Assembly (NCBI GenBank): GCA_029289325.1
Contig: JARFTV010000001.1
Span: forward strand, 123,727 to 187,726
Source of the DNA: Alphaproteobacteria bacterium
GTDB lineage: Bacteria; Pseudomonadota; Alphaproteobacteria; Rhodobacterales; Rhodobacteraceae
Length of the DNA stretch: 64,000 nt
Direction: 5' to 3'
Shown piece by piece: positions 24,947 through 34,038 of the stretch. Positions within the stretch are counted from its first letter, which is position 1. Every line of letters starts with the position of its first letter. Made by a program: the position numbers and the translations under genes. The notes under the pieces are model-generated. The model did not search any database and was not told the DNA's origin. It saw nothing but the letters and a program-made list of their open reading frames with translations.

Positions 24947-26284
24947 ATGGCCGGAATTCCGCACGACCATTACGAGCCCAAGACCTCGGGTGAGCGCTGG
25001 CTGCACAAGCGGCTGCCCATCGTGGGGCTGCTTTATGACACCATCATGATCCCCACGCCCAAGAACCTTAACTGGATGTGGATCTGGGGCATCGTCCTGA
25101 CCTTCTGCCTTGCGCTGCAGATCGTCACCGGGATCATTCTGGTGATGCATTACACGCCGCATGTCGACCTGGCCTTCGCCTCGGTCGAGCACATCATGCG
25201 CAACGTGAATGGCGGCTATTTCATCCGCTACCTGCACATGAACGGCGCCTCGCTGTTCTTCTTCGCCGTCTACCTGCACATCTTCCGCGGCCTCTACTAC
25301 GGCAGCTACAAGGCCCCGCGCGAGGTGACCTGGATCGTCGGCATGATCATCTACCTCCTGATGATGGGCACCGCCTTCATGGGCTACGTGCTGCCCTGGG
25401 GCCAGATGTCCTTCTGGGGCGCGACCGTGATCACCGGCCTCTTCGGCGCGATCCCGGGTATCGGCGAGCCGATCCAGACCTGGCTGCTGGGCGGCCCGGC
25501 CGTGGACAACGCCACGCTGAACCGCTTCTTCTCGCTGCACTACCTGCTGCCCTTCGTGATCGCGGCGCTGGTCGCCGTCCACATCTGGGCCTTCCACACC
25601 ACCGGCAACAACAACCCCACGGGTGTTGAAGTCCGCCGTGGTTCCAAGGAAGAGGCGCAGCGCGACACCGTGCCGTTCTGGCCCTACTTCGTGATCAAGG
25701 ACCTGTTCGCGCTGGCCGTGATCCTGGCGGTGTTCTTCGCCGTGGTCGGCTTCATGCCGAACTACCTCGGCCACCCGGACAATTACGTCGAGGCGAACCC
25801 GCTTGCGACCCCTGCCCACATCGTCCCGGAATGGTACTTCCTGCCGTTCTACGCGATCCTGCGCGCCTTCACCGGCGACGTCTGGGTGGTGATCGCGGCC
25901 GAGTGGATCAGCTTCGGCATCATCGACGCCAAGTTCTTCGGCGTGCTGGCAATGTTCGGCGCGATCGCGGTCATGGCGCTGGCGCCCTGGCTGGACACCT
26001 CCTCGGTGCGGTCGGGCCGTTATCGCCCGATGTTCAAGTGGTGGTTCGCCCTCCTCGTGGTCGACTTCATCGTCCTGATGTGGTGCGGCGCCATGCCGGC
26101 GGAAGAGCCCTATGCCACGATCTCGCTGATCGCCTCGGCCTACTGGTTCGCCTACTTCCTGGTGATCCTGCCGCTTCTGGGCGTCATCGAGAAGCCTCTG
26201 CCGCAGCCGGCCACGATCGAGGAAGACTTCAACGCGCACTACGCGCCGAACGTCGGCGGCACCAAGACCGTCGCGGCCGAGTGA
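24947..26284 (+). CDS. petB: Ubiquinol-cytochrome c reductase, cytochrome b
   Basis: A 445-residue, eight-helix cytochrome b holding hemes bL and bH and the Qo and Qi sites. Recognisable stretches: [23 protein letters not shown], the heme-ligand histidine helix near [50 protein letters not shown], and the PEWYF Qo motif ([18 protein letters not shown]). It is unsplit (b6 and subunit IV in one chain), as in bc1 complexes. It lies between petA and petC. Confidence 0.99.
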   Translation: MAGIPHDHYEPKTSGERWLHKRLPIVGLLYDTIMIPTPKNLNWMWIWGIVLTFCLALQIVTGIILVMHYTPHVDLAFASVEHIMRNVNGGYFIRYLHMNGASLFFFAVYLHIFRGLYYGSYKAPREVTWIVGMIIYLLMMGTAFMGYVLPWGQMSFWGATVITGLFGAIPGIGEPIQTWLLGGPAVDNATLNRFFSLHYLLPFVIAALVAVHIWAFHTTGNNNPTGVEVRRGSKEEAQRDTVPFWPYFVIKDLFALAVILAVFFAVVGFMPNYLGHPDNYVEANPLATPAHIVPEWYFLPFYAILRAFTGDVWVVIAAEWISFGIIDAKFFGVLAMFGAIAVMALAPWLDTSSVRSGRYRPMFKWWFALLVVDFIVLMWCGAMPAEEPYATISLIASAYWFAYFLVILPLLGVIEKPLPQPATIEEDFNAHYAPNVGGTKTVAAE

Positions 26285-26298
26285 GAAAGGAACTGAGC

Positions 26299-27087
26299 AT
26301 GTTCAGGAAAATCGCACTCACCGCTTCGGCGCTGGTCCTGACGGCGGGGATGGCCCTCGCCGCCGGGGAAGAGACCCATATCGAAGACATCACCTTCTCG
26401 TTCGAAGGTCCCTTCGGAAAGTTCGACCAGTTCCAGCTGCAGCGCGGCCTTCAGGTCTATACCGAGGTCTGCGCGGGCTGCCACGGGCTGAAGTATGTGC
26501 CCATGCGCACGCTGTCGGATGAAGGCGGCCCCGGCCTGCCCGAGGATCAGGTCCGCGCCTATGCCGCGCAGTTCAGCGTCACCGACCGGGAAACCGGCGA
26601 GGATCGCGACGGCCTGCCGACCGACAACTTCCCGGCGAACGAGAATGCCGGCGCGCCGGACCTGTCGATGATGGCCAAGGCCCGCGCGGGCTTCCACGGC
26701 CCCTACGGCACCGGCATCAACCAGCTGTTCCGCGGGATGGGCGGGCCGGAGTACATCTACTCGCTCCTCACCGGCTATACCGGCGAAGAGAAGGAAGAGT
26801 TCGGCTCGTTCTTCTACGGCAACACCGCCTTCCCGGGCGGCTGGATCGCGATGGCTCCGCCGCTGTCGGACGACCAGGTGACCTATGCCGATGGCCATCC
26901 GGCCACGGTGCACCACATGGCCGAGGACGTGTCCGCCTTCCTCATGTGGGCGGCAGAACCGAAGCTGATGGATCGCAAGCACGCCGGTTTCGTCAGCGTG
27001 ATCTTCCTGATCATCCTGTCGGTGCTCCTGTACCTGACCAACAAGCGCCTCTGGGCCGGGGTCAAGGGCAAGAAGCAGCACGCCTGA
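26299..27087 (+). CDS. petC: Ubiquinol-cytochrome c reductase, cytochrome c1
   Basis: A 262-residue protein with a Sec signal peptide ([21 protein letters not shown]). The heme c motif is CAGCH in [17 protein letters not shown], and the Met-ligand region is [17 protein letters not shown]. The C-terminal membrane anchor is [36 protein letters not shown] precedes the ATG. Last gene of petABC, followed by a strong terminator shared with the convergent thiQ. Confidence 0.98.
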   Translation: MFRKIALTASALVLTAGMALAAGEETHIEDITFSFEGPFGKFDQFQLQRGLQVYTEVCAGCHGLKYVPMRTLSDEGGPGLPEDQVRAYAAQFSVTDRETGEDRDGLPTDNFPANENAGAPDLSMMAKARAGFHGPYGTGINQLFRGMGGPEYIYSLLTGYTGEEKEEFGSFFYGNTAFPGGWIAMAPPLSDDQVTYADGHPATVHHMAEDVSAFLMWAAEPKLMDRKHAGFVSVIFLIILSVLLYLTNKRLWAGVKGKKQHA

Positions 27088-27110
27088 TCGGCCCAAGCCC
27101 GGACGACCGA

Positions 27111-27135
27111 AAGCCCCGCCCCACCGGCGGGGCTT
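27111..27135. terminator. Bidirectional terminator between petC and thiQ
   Basis: Ten-pair stem AAGCCCCGCC (27111-27120) with GGCGGGGCTT (27126-27135), loop CCACC, T run on the plus strand and A-rich stretch upstream. Serves petABC, and probably thiBPQ from the other side. Confidence 0.8.
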
Positions 27136-27136
27136 T

Positions 27137-27835
27137 TCATTTGCGGCCCAGATAGTCCTGCACGGCGGGTGGGGGGTTCGCCATCAGCCTGGCCGTCGGG
27201 ACCGGAGGCTGCACCACGCCCTCGGCGATGAAGGCCGTGCGTTCAGCAAAGCTCAGGGCATCGTCCGGGTCGTGGGTCACCAGGATCACCAGCGCCCCGG
27301 TGCTCGCGGCGACTTCCCCGACAAGCTCCAGCATTTCCTGCCGGAGCGCCGGGCCAAGCGCTGCGAACGGCTCGTCCAGCAAGAGGATCGGCCGTGCACG
27401 CAGAAGCGCCCGTGCAAGCGCGGCACGGCTCGCCTGTCCGCCCGAAAGCTGCGCCGGGCGGCGGGTGCCAAGCCCGCCCAATCCCACCCGCTCCAGCGCG
27501 CGTTCCACCTGGGCGCGCTGATCTGGGGACAGGCGCAGGTCGGAGCGCATGCCAAGGCCCAGGTTCTGTGCCACGGTCAGATGGGGGAACAGGTTCTGGT
27601 CCTGAAACAGGATCGTAACCGGCCGCTGGCCCGGAGCCATGCTGTCCATATCCCGACCTTCCCAGCGGATCGCCCCGAATTGCAGGGCAAGGAACCCGGC
27701 GATGGCCGAAAGAAGCGTCGACTTCCCCGACCCGGACGGGCCCATCACCGCGATCCGCTCTCCGGGATTGGCTGTCCAATGCCCCGACAAGCGGAAACCG
27801 CCCTGCTCCAGCATCAGATGGTCAAGTTCCAGCAC
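27137..27835 (-). CDS. thiQ: Thiamine ABC transporter ATP-binding protein
   Basis: A 232-residue ATPase. The GTG start is chosen because GGGGGGCGAC precedes it; an ATG five codons upstream is an alternative. Walker A is GPSGSGKST, signature LSGGQASRAALARALL, Walker B ILLLDEPFAALGPALR, and the switch His is in LVTHDPDDAL. It energises import of thiamine with ThiP and ThiB. It overlaps the end of thiP by 14 bases and is the last gene of the TPP-controlled operon. Confidence 0.93.
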   Translation of the reverse strand: MLELDHLMLEQGGFRLSGHWTANPGERIAVMGPSGSGKSTLLSAIAGFLALQFGAIRWEGRDMDSMAPGQRPVTILFQDQNLFPHLTVAQNLGLGMRSDLRLSPDQRAQVERALERVGLGGLGTRRPAQLSGGQASRAALARALLRARPILLLDEPFAALGPALRQEMLELVGEVAASTGALVILVTHDPDDALSFAERTAFIAEGVVQPPVPTARLMANPPPAVQDYLGRK

Positions 27836-29363
27836 GTCGCCCCCCGGCATCACAGGCCCAGAACAGGGCAAAGGACAGCACAACCAGCAGGAGCGAAGCC
27901 GAAGCCGCCGCTTCCAGCCGGTAGGCCCCGGTCAGCTGGCTGACCACCAGCGGCAAGGTGGCCTGCCTTTCTCCCGCGAAAAGCGCGATCACCCCAAGGT
28001 CGCCCATCGACAGCGCCGCTGCAATCCCCGCGCCAAAGCCGAGTGGCCGTGCCAGACGTGGCAGGACCAGCCAACGCAAGCGCGCCCAGCCAGTCAGGCC
28101 CAGACTATCCGCCAGCCGCCCGTAATCCGCCGCCAAGGCCCGGGTTTCGGGCAAGAGGATACGATACAGGTAAGGCAGAGATAGGGCCATGTTGACCAGG
28201 ATAGTGACCTGCAGCGCCAGCGTCATCGGTGGCGCAAAGGGTTGGATCAGCAGGAAAAGTCCGGTCCCCAGCACAAGACCCGAGGTCGCCAGCGGTAGGG
28301 TTGCCGCCGCCTCGACCAAGGGCGCGCGGGGCTGCGCGGAAGCAAGCGCAAGCGTGAGCGCCGCCGTCGTCGCAAGGGCGGCCGAGACCAGCGCCACCAG
28401 GATCGACCGCCCCGCCGCCGGCAGGACCGACGGCGGCAGGTCCGCAAGCCCCGGCAACCCGCGCAGGACCACCGCGCCGAGGGGTGCGAGCAGAAAGGCG
28501 GTCGCAAGGCAAAGCACCAGACCGTCCAGCACCCTGCGCCAGCCACCCGGCCGATCCAGCGCCAGCGCCCGGTCCAGTCCCGCGCCGAAGCCTGCGGGTC
28601 GCACCAGCGCCCAGGCGACCAAGGCCGCCAGTGCACAGAGCGCCACCTGCACTCCGGCCAGCCCAGCCGCGCGGGCGAGATCAAACTCGAAGCGGACTGC
28701 CTGATAGATCGCCAGTTCGATCGTGGTGGCCGAGGGACCCCCGCCAAGGGTGAGAACCACGGCAAAACTGGTCAGGCAGATCACCAGGATGATCAGGAAT
28801 ATTCCCGGCAGCACCTCGCGAAGCATCGGCCACTCCAGATGCCGGAAGGTCTGCGCCGAGCCGAAGCCAAGGGATTGCGCCAGCCGGATCCGCTCGGCCG
28901 GGATGGTGAGCCAGCCCTGCAGGATCATCCGCGTCGCAAGTGGGAGGTTCAGGAAGACATGGGCCAGAACGACGCCCTGCAACCCGTAGATAGAGATCGG
29001 CGGCAGACCAAGGGCAATCAGGCCCTGGTTCAAGACCCCGGAGCGGCCGAAGACCGCAAGAAGGCCCAGGACCGCGACCACGGCCGGAAGCAGGAAGGGT
29101 GCGCCCATCAGGGTGATCAACAGTCCCCGCCCCGGAAAACGTCGCCGCGCGAGGGCGCGGGCGACGGGGATGGCGAGCAGGGTGGAAAAGATCGCCGACA
29201 GCAGGGCCTGAGTCAGCGAGAAGCGCACCGCGACCCAATCCGCTGGCCCGAGTGACAGCCCCGCCCCCCGCCAGCCGACGGCCAGCAGCGGGGCGAGGAC
29301 CAGCGCCAGCAGCAGGACCGTCAGCGCCGGGGCAAGGATCACCGGGCGAGCGCGGCTTGCCAT
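27822..29363 (-). CDS. thiP: Thiamine ABC transporter permease
   Basis: A 513-residue permease with about twelve membrane helices in two homologous halves, as in ThiP (fused permease). The ABC-contact loops are AERIRLAQSLGFGSAQTFRHLEWPML in the first half and ADYGRLADSLGLTGWARLRWLVLP in the second. It overlaps thiB by 25 bases and thiQ by 14, showing tight translational coupling. Confidence 0.94.
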   Translation of the reverse strand: MASRARPVILAPALTVLLLALVLAPLLAVGWRGAGLSLGPADWVAVRFSLTQALLSAIFSTLLAIPVARALARRRFPGRGLLITLMGAPFLLPAVVAVLGLLAVFGRSGVLNQGLIALGLPPISIYGLQGVVLAHVFLNLPLATRMILQGWLTIPAERIRLAQSLGFGSAQTFRHLEWPMLREVLPGIFLIILVICLTSFAVVLTLGGGPSATTIELAIYQAVRFEFDLARAAGLAGVQVALCALAALVAWALVRPAGFGAGLDRALALDRPGGWRRVLDGLVLCLATAFLLAPLGAVVLRGLPGLADLPPSVLPAAGRSILVALVSAALATTAALTLALASAQPRAPLVEAAATLPLATSGLVLGTGLFLLIQPFAPPMTLALQVTILVNMALSLPYLYRILLPETRALAADYGRLADSLGLTGWARLRWLVLPRLARPLGFGAGIAAALSMGDLGVIALFAGERQATLPLVVSQLTGAYRLEAAASASLLLVVLSFALFWACDAGGRRAGT

Positions 29364-30322
29364 TCGGCCAGCGCCGGGTCACGCGCGGCCTGCGCGTCTT
29401 CCGCGCTCAGCAGCAGCGACTTGGCCGGACGGAAGGCGTCGAAGCCCTCGGGCAGGCCCGCCGCCGGGGTGACGGCCGGATACATCCAGTTCGTCTGCGG
29501 GATGGCCGACTGGAAGGCATCGGTAAGCATAAAGTCAAGGAACTGGTCCGCCAGCTCTGGCTGGTCCGACGCAGCCAGCTTTCCAGCCACCTCGATCTGC
29601 ATGTAGTGGCCTTCGTCGAACAGGGCCGCAGCCTTGGTGTCGTCGCTCTCTGCCAGCAGGTGATAGGCCGGGCTGGTGGTATAGGACAGGACCATGTCCG
29701 CCTCCCCCTCGAGGAACAGGCCATAGGCCTCGGACCAGCCGGGGGTCACGGTGACGATATTGTCGGCCAGACCCTGCCAGATCTCGGCCGCGCGGTCGCC
29801 GTGGGCGGCCTTCACCCACATCAGCAGCCCGAGACCGGGGGTGGAGGAGCGGGGATCCTGGATGACGATCTTCAGATCCGAGGCGGCCAAGGCCTCGAAG
29901 GATTTCGGCGGCTCGGGCAGCTTGGTCGTGTCATGGACGAAGGCGAACCAGCCCCAGTCGAAGGGCAGGAAGTTGGGGTCCGCGAATTCGACCGGCAGGT
30001 TCAGCGCGGGCGTTTTCCCATGCGGTGCAAAGAGTTGCGTAGCCGCGGCCGCCGCGGTCAGGTTGGTGTCAAGTCCAAGGACGATATCCGCCTCCGAGGC
30101 CGTGCCTTCCAGCTGGATACGAGCCAGAAGGGCAGCGCCGTCCCCGGCCGGGATGAGGCGCAGGTCGCAGCCGCAGGTCTCCTCGAAGGCTTTTTCGATG
30201 GCCGGGCCCGGGCCCCATTCCGAGGTGAAGCTGTCGTAGGTCAGGACAGTCAGGACAGGCGTTTCGGCCAGCGCAGGCGATGCGATGGTCAGCAGGCCCG
30301 CAGCAAGGAGGTGTTTCTTCAT
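29339..30322 (-). CDS. thiB: Thiamine-binding periplasmic protein
   Basis: A 327-residue solute-binding protein with a Sec signal (MKKHLLAAGLLTIASPALA). Mature protein begins ETPVLTVLTYDSFTSEWGPGPAIEKAFEETCGCDL, characteristic of ThiB. Start chosen by the signal peptide; an ATG 49 codons upstream would translate through the riboswitch. It captures thiamine or its phosphates in the periplasm. First gene of thiBPQ, directly downstream of a TPP riboswitch. Confidence 0.95.
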   Translation of the reverse strand: MKKHLLAAGLLTIASPALAETPVLTVLTYDSFTSEWGPGPAIEKAFEETCGCDLRLIPAGDGAALLARIQLEGTASEADIVLGLDTNLTAAAAATQLFAPHGKTPALNLPVEFADPNFLPFDWGWFAFVHDTTKLPEPPKSFEALAASDLKIVIQDPRSSTPGLGLLMWVKAAHGDRAAEIWQGLADNIVTVTPGWSEAYGLFLEGEADMVLSYTTSPAYHLLAESDDTKAAALFDEGHYMQIEVAGKLAASDQPELADQFLDFMLTDAFQSAIPQTNWMYPAVTPAAGLPEGFDAFRPAKSLLLSAEDAQAARDPALAEWQAALAR

Positions 30323-30366
30323 CCACTTTCTCCATGTTGCGACGGAACGGTCGGGGATGGAGAACC

Positions 30367-30462
30367 CATGCACCTTCCCTCCGCCGGTATGATCCGGTTC
30401 AGGTTCGACGGGTTCGCTTGCGCATCTCAGCCGGTCAGGCACCCCGAGGTGGGGCGGAACAT
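30367..30462 (-). promoter_or_regulatory. TPP riboswitch (THI element) of thiBPQ
   Basis: On the minus strand the region contains the aptamer landmarks GGGGTGCC, GGCTGAGA, then ACCCGTCGAACCTGA, CCGGATCATACCGG and GGAGGGAAG in the right order. It ends about 45 bases before the thiB ATG, so control is probably at translation initiation or by a short terminator. Binding of thiamine pyrophosphate would shut off the importer. Confidence 0.95.
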
Positions 30463-30498
30463 AGGCCAACCACCGCCCGGCGCAAGGGGAAAGCGGGT

Positions 30499-32289
30499 TC
30501 AGACGCGGCGAAACAGAAGACTGCCCGCTGCCTCACCGGCGGGGTCTTCGGTCAGGCCGGCCGCCTGGAAGGCGGAAGCCAACCGGGCGCGGTACCCGCC
30601 CGCCTCAGCCGGGTCAGGGAAGGGAACCAGCACCCGGCGCAGGCCCGCAAGCCGTTCGACAGGGAAAGCCTCGGCCGGGAGACGTGGATCCGACAGGCGC
30701 AGGATGTCAGGCCGGACGGACTGGACCAGCTTGTCCAGCCCGGACCACAGGCCATCGGGGTTCAATGTCGCCTGCGACCATGAGATGCCCGTGGCCTCGG
30801 GGAAGTTCAGCGTCGCGACACGGCGCGAGAAGGCCTGCAACGCGGGCCGTTCGTCATGGATCGTGATCTCCAGATCGGGGCAGGCCAGACGCGCGCGGAG
30901 CGCGATGAAGCCAAAGCCCGCGTCCAGATCCAGAAGCCGCCGACACTCCCCGAGGAGCGCCGGAATGTTGCGCGCATGACGGCGGTCGAACTTGCCCCCC
31001 CTGACCACTTCCATCGTCGCGGCGGTCAGGATTCGCGGGTCGAGCGGTATCTTCAGCCCCTGATTTTCCCCATGGGCCAGGCTCAGATCTGCCGACAGGT
31101 CAACCGGACCCGAGACATAGGGCGGCGTGACTGGCGAGCCCCAGTCCGGCGGAGGCGGGGTCCGACGGTCTTCCTTGGGCTTGGCCTGGCGCTTCTGGTC
31201 CAACTTCGATTGCATCGCTTTGATCGCCTCGCGGTCGCGTGGCTTGGGCGGTTTGGCAACAACATCGCTGATCGGCACCTGCGAGGCAGCAACAAGACCC
31301 TCGACCAGCGCCTGATAATCCTCGGACCTGCGGTACTCGGCCAGCCGAGCCTCGGCCCGGTCATGCGCAGCCTCGTGCAGCTCGCGGATCCGTGGGTCCT
31401 GCAGCAGCCAGTCCATGATCTGGTTCCGGCGCTCACGGTGGCGGGCGATGCGCAGGTCCTCGACCTCATTTCGATCCTGCAGCGCCCAGTAGTCCGCGTT
31501 GTACTTGTCCTTCTTCTGGTTCACGTTACCGCGGAACTTGCGCAGGGAATAGGCGTCCATCGACTTGATGGCATAGTGGTTCACCTGGCCCCAGTCATAG
31601 CCCACCGTCCGGCGGATCGACCGCCAGCCGCGCAGCTTGAACCATTCCTCCATCGGCCGACCCGAACCGTTGACCCACAGGACACTGCCCGGATAGTCCG
31701 TGTCCTTGAACTGCGACTTGATGATCGGGCGGTGGATGCCGGGCCGCAGATACTTAGGGTCGTAGCGGAACAGCGTCTTCGTGCCCCAACCCATATGCCA
31801 GAACTCGGGCGCAGCGCGGGTGAACTGGTCAGTCACGGGCTGGCGGCTCCAGTCGCGGATGCCGGACGATCCGAAGATGCGCCAGGTCAGCACCATGGCA
31901 TGTGCGTCCATTGCGTTCAGGTCGCCCACCAAGCCGTCCATCGTGCCGGAGGGGTGATTGATGGCCAGAAACTCATCCGCGTCCAGGATCAAGAGCCAGT
32001 CCGAAGCCCGCACCAGCGGATCCTCGGACGCGTGTTTCAGCATCGAGGGCTGCGGCTTGATCCCTTCGGGGATGACGTTGTCACGGTGAAAGACGCCGAT
32101 CTTCAGCGCCTGCATCCGCTTCAGCATCGTGTCCGTGCCATCAGTGCAGTCGTTGGTGTAAACGACGATATCGGTGAACCCCACCGCCAGATGATGCGCC
32201 ACCCATTCCACCACGAAGGGGGCCTCGTCCTTCATGGTGGACAGGGCCATCAACGTCCCGTGCGGACTGGTCTGCCGGGAGAACTTCAT
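30499..32289 (-). CDS. Glycosyltransferase family 2-like protein with C-terminal Rossmann domain
   Basis: A 596-residue protein in two parts. Residues 1-300 are a GT-A glycosyltransferase of the Glyco_tranf_2_4/GT92-like type: STMKDEAPFVVEWVAHHLAVGFTDIVVYTNDCTDGT and the DxD motif LLILDADEFLAI. A charged Lys/Arg/Pro linker follows (about 340-395). Residues 425-590 resemble an S-adenosylmethionine methyltransferase fold (RLLDLDAGFGFIALRARLACPDLEITIHDE), though the glycine motif is degenerate. Cytosolic, no membrane helix. It is the last of three glycosyltransferase genes on this strand, six bases after its neighbour. The glycan is unknown. Confidence 0.8.
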   Translation of the reverse strand: MKFSRQTSPHGTLMALSTMKDEAPFVVEWVAHHLAVGFTDIVVYTNDCTDGTDTMLKRMQALKIGVFHRDNVIPEGIKPQPSMLKHASEDPLVRASDWLLILDADEFLAINHPSGTMDGLVGDLNAMDAHAMVLTWRIFGSSGIRDWSRQPVTDQFTRAAPEFWHMGWGTKTLFRYDPKYLRPGIHRPIIKSQFKDTDYPGSVLWVNGSGRPMEEWFKLRGWRSIRRTVGYDWGQVNHYAIKSMDAYSLRKFRGNVNQKKDKYNADYWALQDRNEVEDLRIARHRERRNQIMDWLLQDPRIRELHEAAHDRAEARLAEYRRSEDYQALVEGLVAASQVPISDVVAKPPKPRDREAIKAMQSKLDQKRQAKPKEDRRTPPPPDWGSPVTPPYVSGPVDLSADLSLAHGENQGLKIPLDPRILTAATMEVVRGGKFDRRHARNIPALLGECRRLLDLDAGFGFIALRARLACPDLEITIHDERPALQAFSRRVATLNFPEATGISWSQATLNPDGLWSGLDKLVQSVRPDILRLSDPRLPAEAFPVERLAGLRRVLVPFPDPAEAGGYRARLASAFQAAGLTEDPAGEAAGSLLFRRV

Positions 32290-32295
32290 CCGGCG

Positions 32296-33108
32296 TCAGT
32301 CTTCCAGCGCAGCCGACGGGTCGATCCCGTGCTTCTTGCACATCCGATCCATGTAACTGCCCGCCAGCGGCGGGTTCTTGCGCCACCAGGGACGGGTGCC
32401 GTTGGTGTAGAGATGGACCGAAAGGGTGCGGTCGGTGAAATGCCCCTCGACGTTGCAATGCGGGTCATAGAACACGTCGTTCAGCTGGAACGGCACCGGA
32501 TACAGCGTCTCGGGCGGCATGGCCTTGTCAATCTCGCCCGTCTGCTGCGCGAACCAGGTAAAAGCCTGCGGGCCAAAGGCGGTGCGTTCTGTCTGGTAGA
32601 TGCGAACCGCCAGCGGCACGGAGGCCGAGAGCTTGTCCATCTTCTTTTTCTGCTTGTTGCCCCACCACGCCGGATAGTCTGGCAGGTTGTCGTAATAGTC
32701 GAGAAGGGCCTCCATCAGCCGCCCGGTCCGCGGGATCGCCACCACGCCGCAGTTCAGCGCGCCGCGCATCCCGTGGCCAGCGAAGATATGCGTCTGATCC
32801 TCGGGGAAGGGCCGGTGGCAATAGGCGTCGCAATCGACCCAGATCGCCCCGGTCTTTGCGATCATCTTGTAGCGGAACACGTTCGACAGGAACGAGGCCG
32901 AGGTCTCCTCCACGATGCCGCGGTCGATTTCCATGATCTCGATCGCGGGGCGTATCTCCACCCCTTCCGGGACATTGCGGACCTCATCCGTGCAGTACAG
33001 CGTGACCGGATGGCCCATGTCGAGGTGCGACCGCAGGCAAAGCTGGTTGATGTAATGCAGTCGGTCGCCAATCCAGAGCGAGGCGACGGGGCGGCGGTTC
33101 AGGGTCAT
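32296..33108 (-). CDS. DXD-motif glycosyltransferase (GT32-like)
   Basis: A 270-residue protein resembling sugar-binding DXD glycosyltransferases: ASLWIGDRLHYINQLCLRSHLDMGHPVTLY at the start, FRYKMIAKTGAIWVDCDAYCHRPF with the DCD metal motif, and GALNCGVVAIPRTGRLMEALL. The C-terminal HLYTNGTRPWWRKNPP fits the same fold. No signal or membrane segment. It lies between a rhamnosyltransferase-like gene (38 bases upstream) and the GT2-like gene (six bases downstream), so the three probably build one glycan together. Confidence 0.82.
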   Translation of the reverse strand: MTLNRRPVASLWIGDRLHYINQLCLRSHLDMGHPVTLYCTDEVRNVPEGVEIRPAIEIMEIDRGIVEETSASFLSNVFRYKMIAKTGAIWVDCDAYCHRPFPEDQTHIFAGHGMRGALNCGVVAIPRTGRLMEALLDYYDNLPDYPAWWGNKQKKKMDKLSASVPLAVRIYQTERTAFGPQAFTWFAQQTGEIDKAMPPETLYPVPFQLNDVFYDPHCNVEGHFTDRTLSVHLYTNGTRPWWRKNPPLAGSYMDRMCKKHGIDPSAALED

Positions 33109-33146
33109 GGGAAAGAGCCTTGGTTATGACGTAAGGGACGCGGGGC

Positions 33147-33983
33147 TCAGATCTCGCTGGCCCTGCGGATGATGTCCTTCAGACTGTCGGGCGTGAAAGA
33201 CGGAAACTCGGCCTTGACCTGTTTCCGAATCCGCGTCCGGGCCGCGTCCGAGTCGTGCTCGGGGTTCGCCGCCAGGATCGTGCGAAATTTCTTGTCCTGC
33301 CGGGCCTTTGTGTCGCTGGCGCCATGGGCCGAATGGATCCAGACGGTGGGGCCCGGGTCCACAAAGGCGGGATACACGGAACTGACCTGCACATGCTTGC
33401 ACTGGTAGGGGTTCAGGATCTGGCCCGGTTGGTTCAGGAAGGCCATGCCAAGGCCGATGAACGGGAAATGCTCGTTCAGGAGATACGGGGTCTCGTCCTT
33501 GTGGGTCAGGTACAGCCCCCGTGACCAAGACACCACGCGTACCATGGGCGCCAGCGCGGTCGCGGCCTCCAACCGGCCGATCATCGACTTGCCCAGCGCA
33601 TCATCGTCATCCAGCCGGAAATGCGCCGTCACCTCGCTGTTGCCGGCCACTGCTTTTTCCATCCATTCGTTGAAGGGATGGGTCACATGTTCGGCGTCGC
33701 TGTAGAGGATCTCGATCTGCGGCACGCTGGCCGTAACCTCCTGCAGGCGATCCTTGTAGACCTGCGGCATGCTTTCTGAAGCAAGGACCGCCATACGGAA
33801 GTTCTGGTTGGTCTGGGCCTTCAGCGAGGGCAGGCACAGGTTCTCGAACAGGAAGAACCGCCGTTCCATCCTTTGGGGTTCGAAAAGGGTTTGAGCAACG
33901 ACCTCCACGGGATCGCCCGTGCGCGAGGCACGTGCATCGCTTCGCCCGACATAGGAAAATCGCAAATACCCGAAAACCCGCAC
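33147..33983 (-). CDS. Putative rhamnosyltransferase
   Basis: A 278-residue protein of the Rhamno_transf family: MRVFGYLRFSYVGRSDARAS, RRFFLFENLCLPSLKAQTNQNFRMAVLASESMP, HFRLDDDDALGKSMIGRL with a DDDD metal cluster, and HVQVSSVYPAFVDPGPTVWIHSAHG. The family is predicted to transfer rhamnose; substrate specificity is not proven. It is the first gene of the three-gene glycosyltransferase operon. No transporter or polymerase for a polysaccharide lies nearby. Confidence 0.82.
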   Translation of the reverse strand: MRVFGYLRFSYVGRSDARASRTGDPVEVVAQTLFEPQRMERRFFLFENLCLPSLKAQTNQNFRMAVLASESMPQVYKDRLQEVTASVPQIEILYSDAEHVTHPFNEWMEKAVAGNSEVTAHFRLDDDDALGKSMIGRLEAATALAPMVRVVSWSRGLYLTHKDETPYLLNEHFPFIGLGMAFLNQPGQILNPYQCKHVQVSSVYPAFVDPGPTVWIHSAHGASDTKARQDKKFRTILAANPEHDSDAARTRIRKQVKAEFPSFTPDSLKDIIRRASEI

Positions 33984-34038
33984 TTTTCACTCCGGCACCC
34001 TTGATCGTGGCGGAGCCTAGCACCCGGCCATGGCGAAG

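Noticed and set aside
30856-33129. 757-codon frame opposite the glycosyltransferase genes
   Set aside because: It covers two genes of the opposite strand in one run and shows no domain, so it is a composition artefact.
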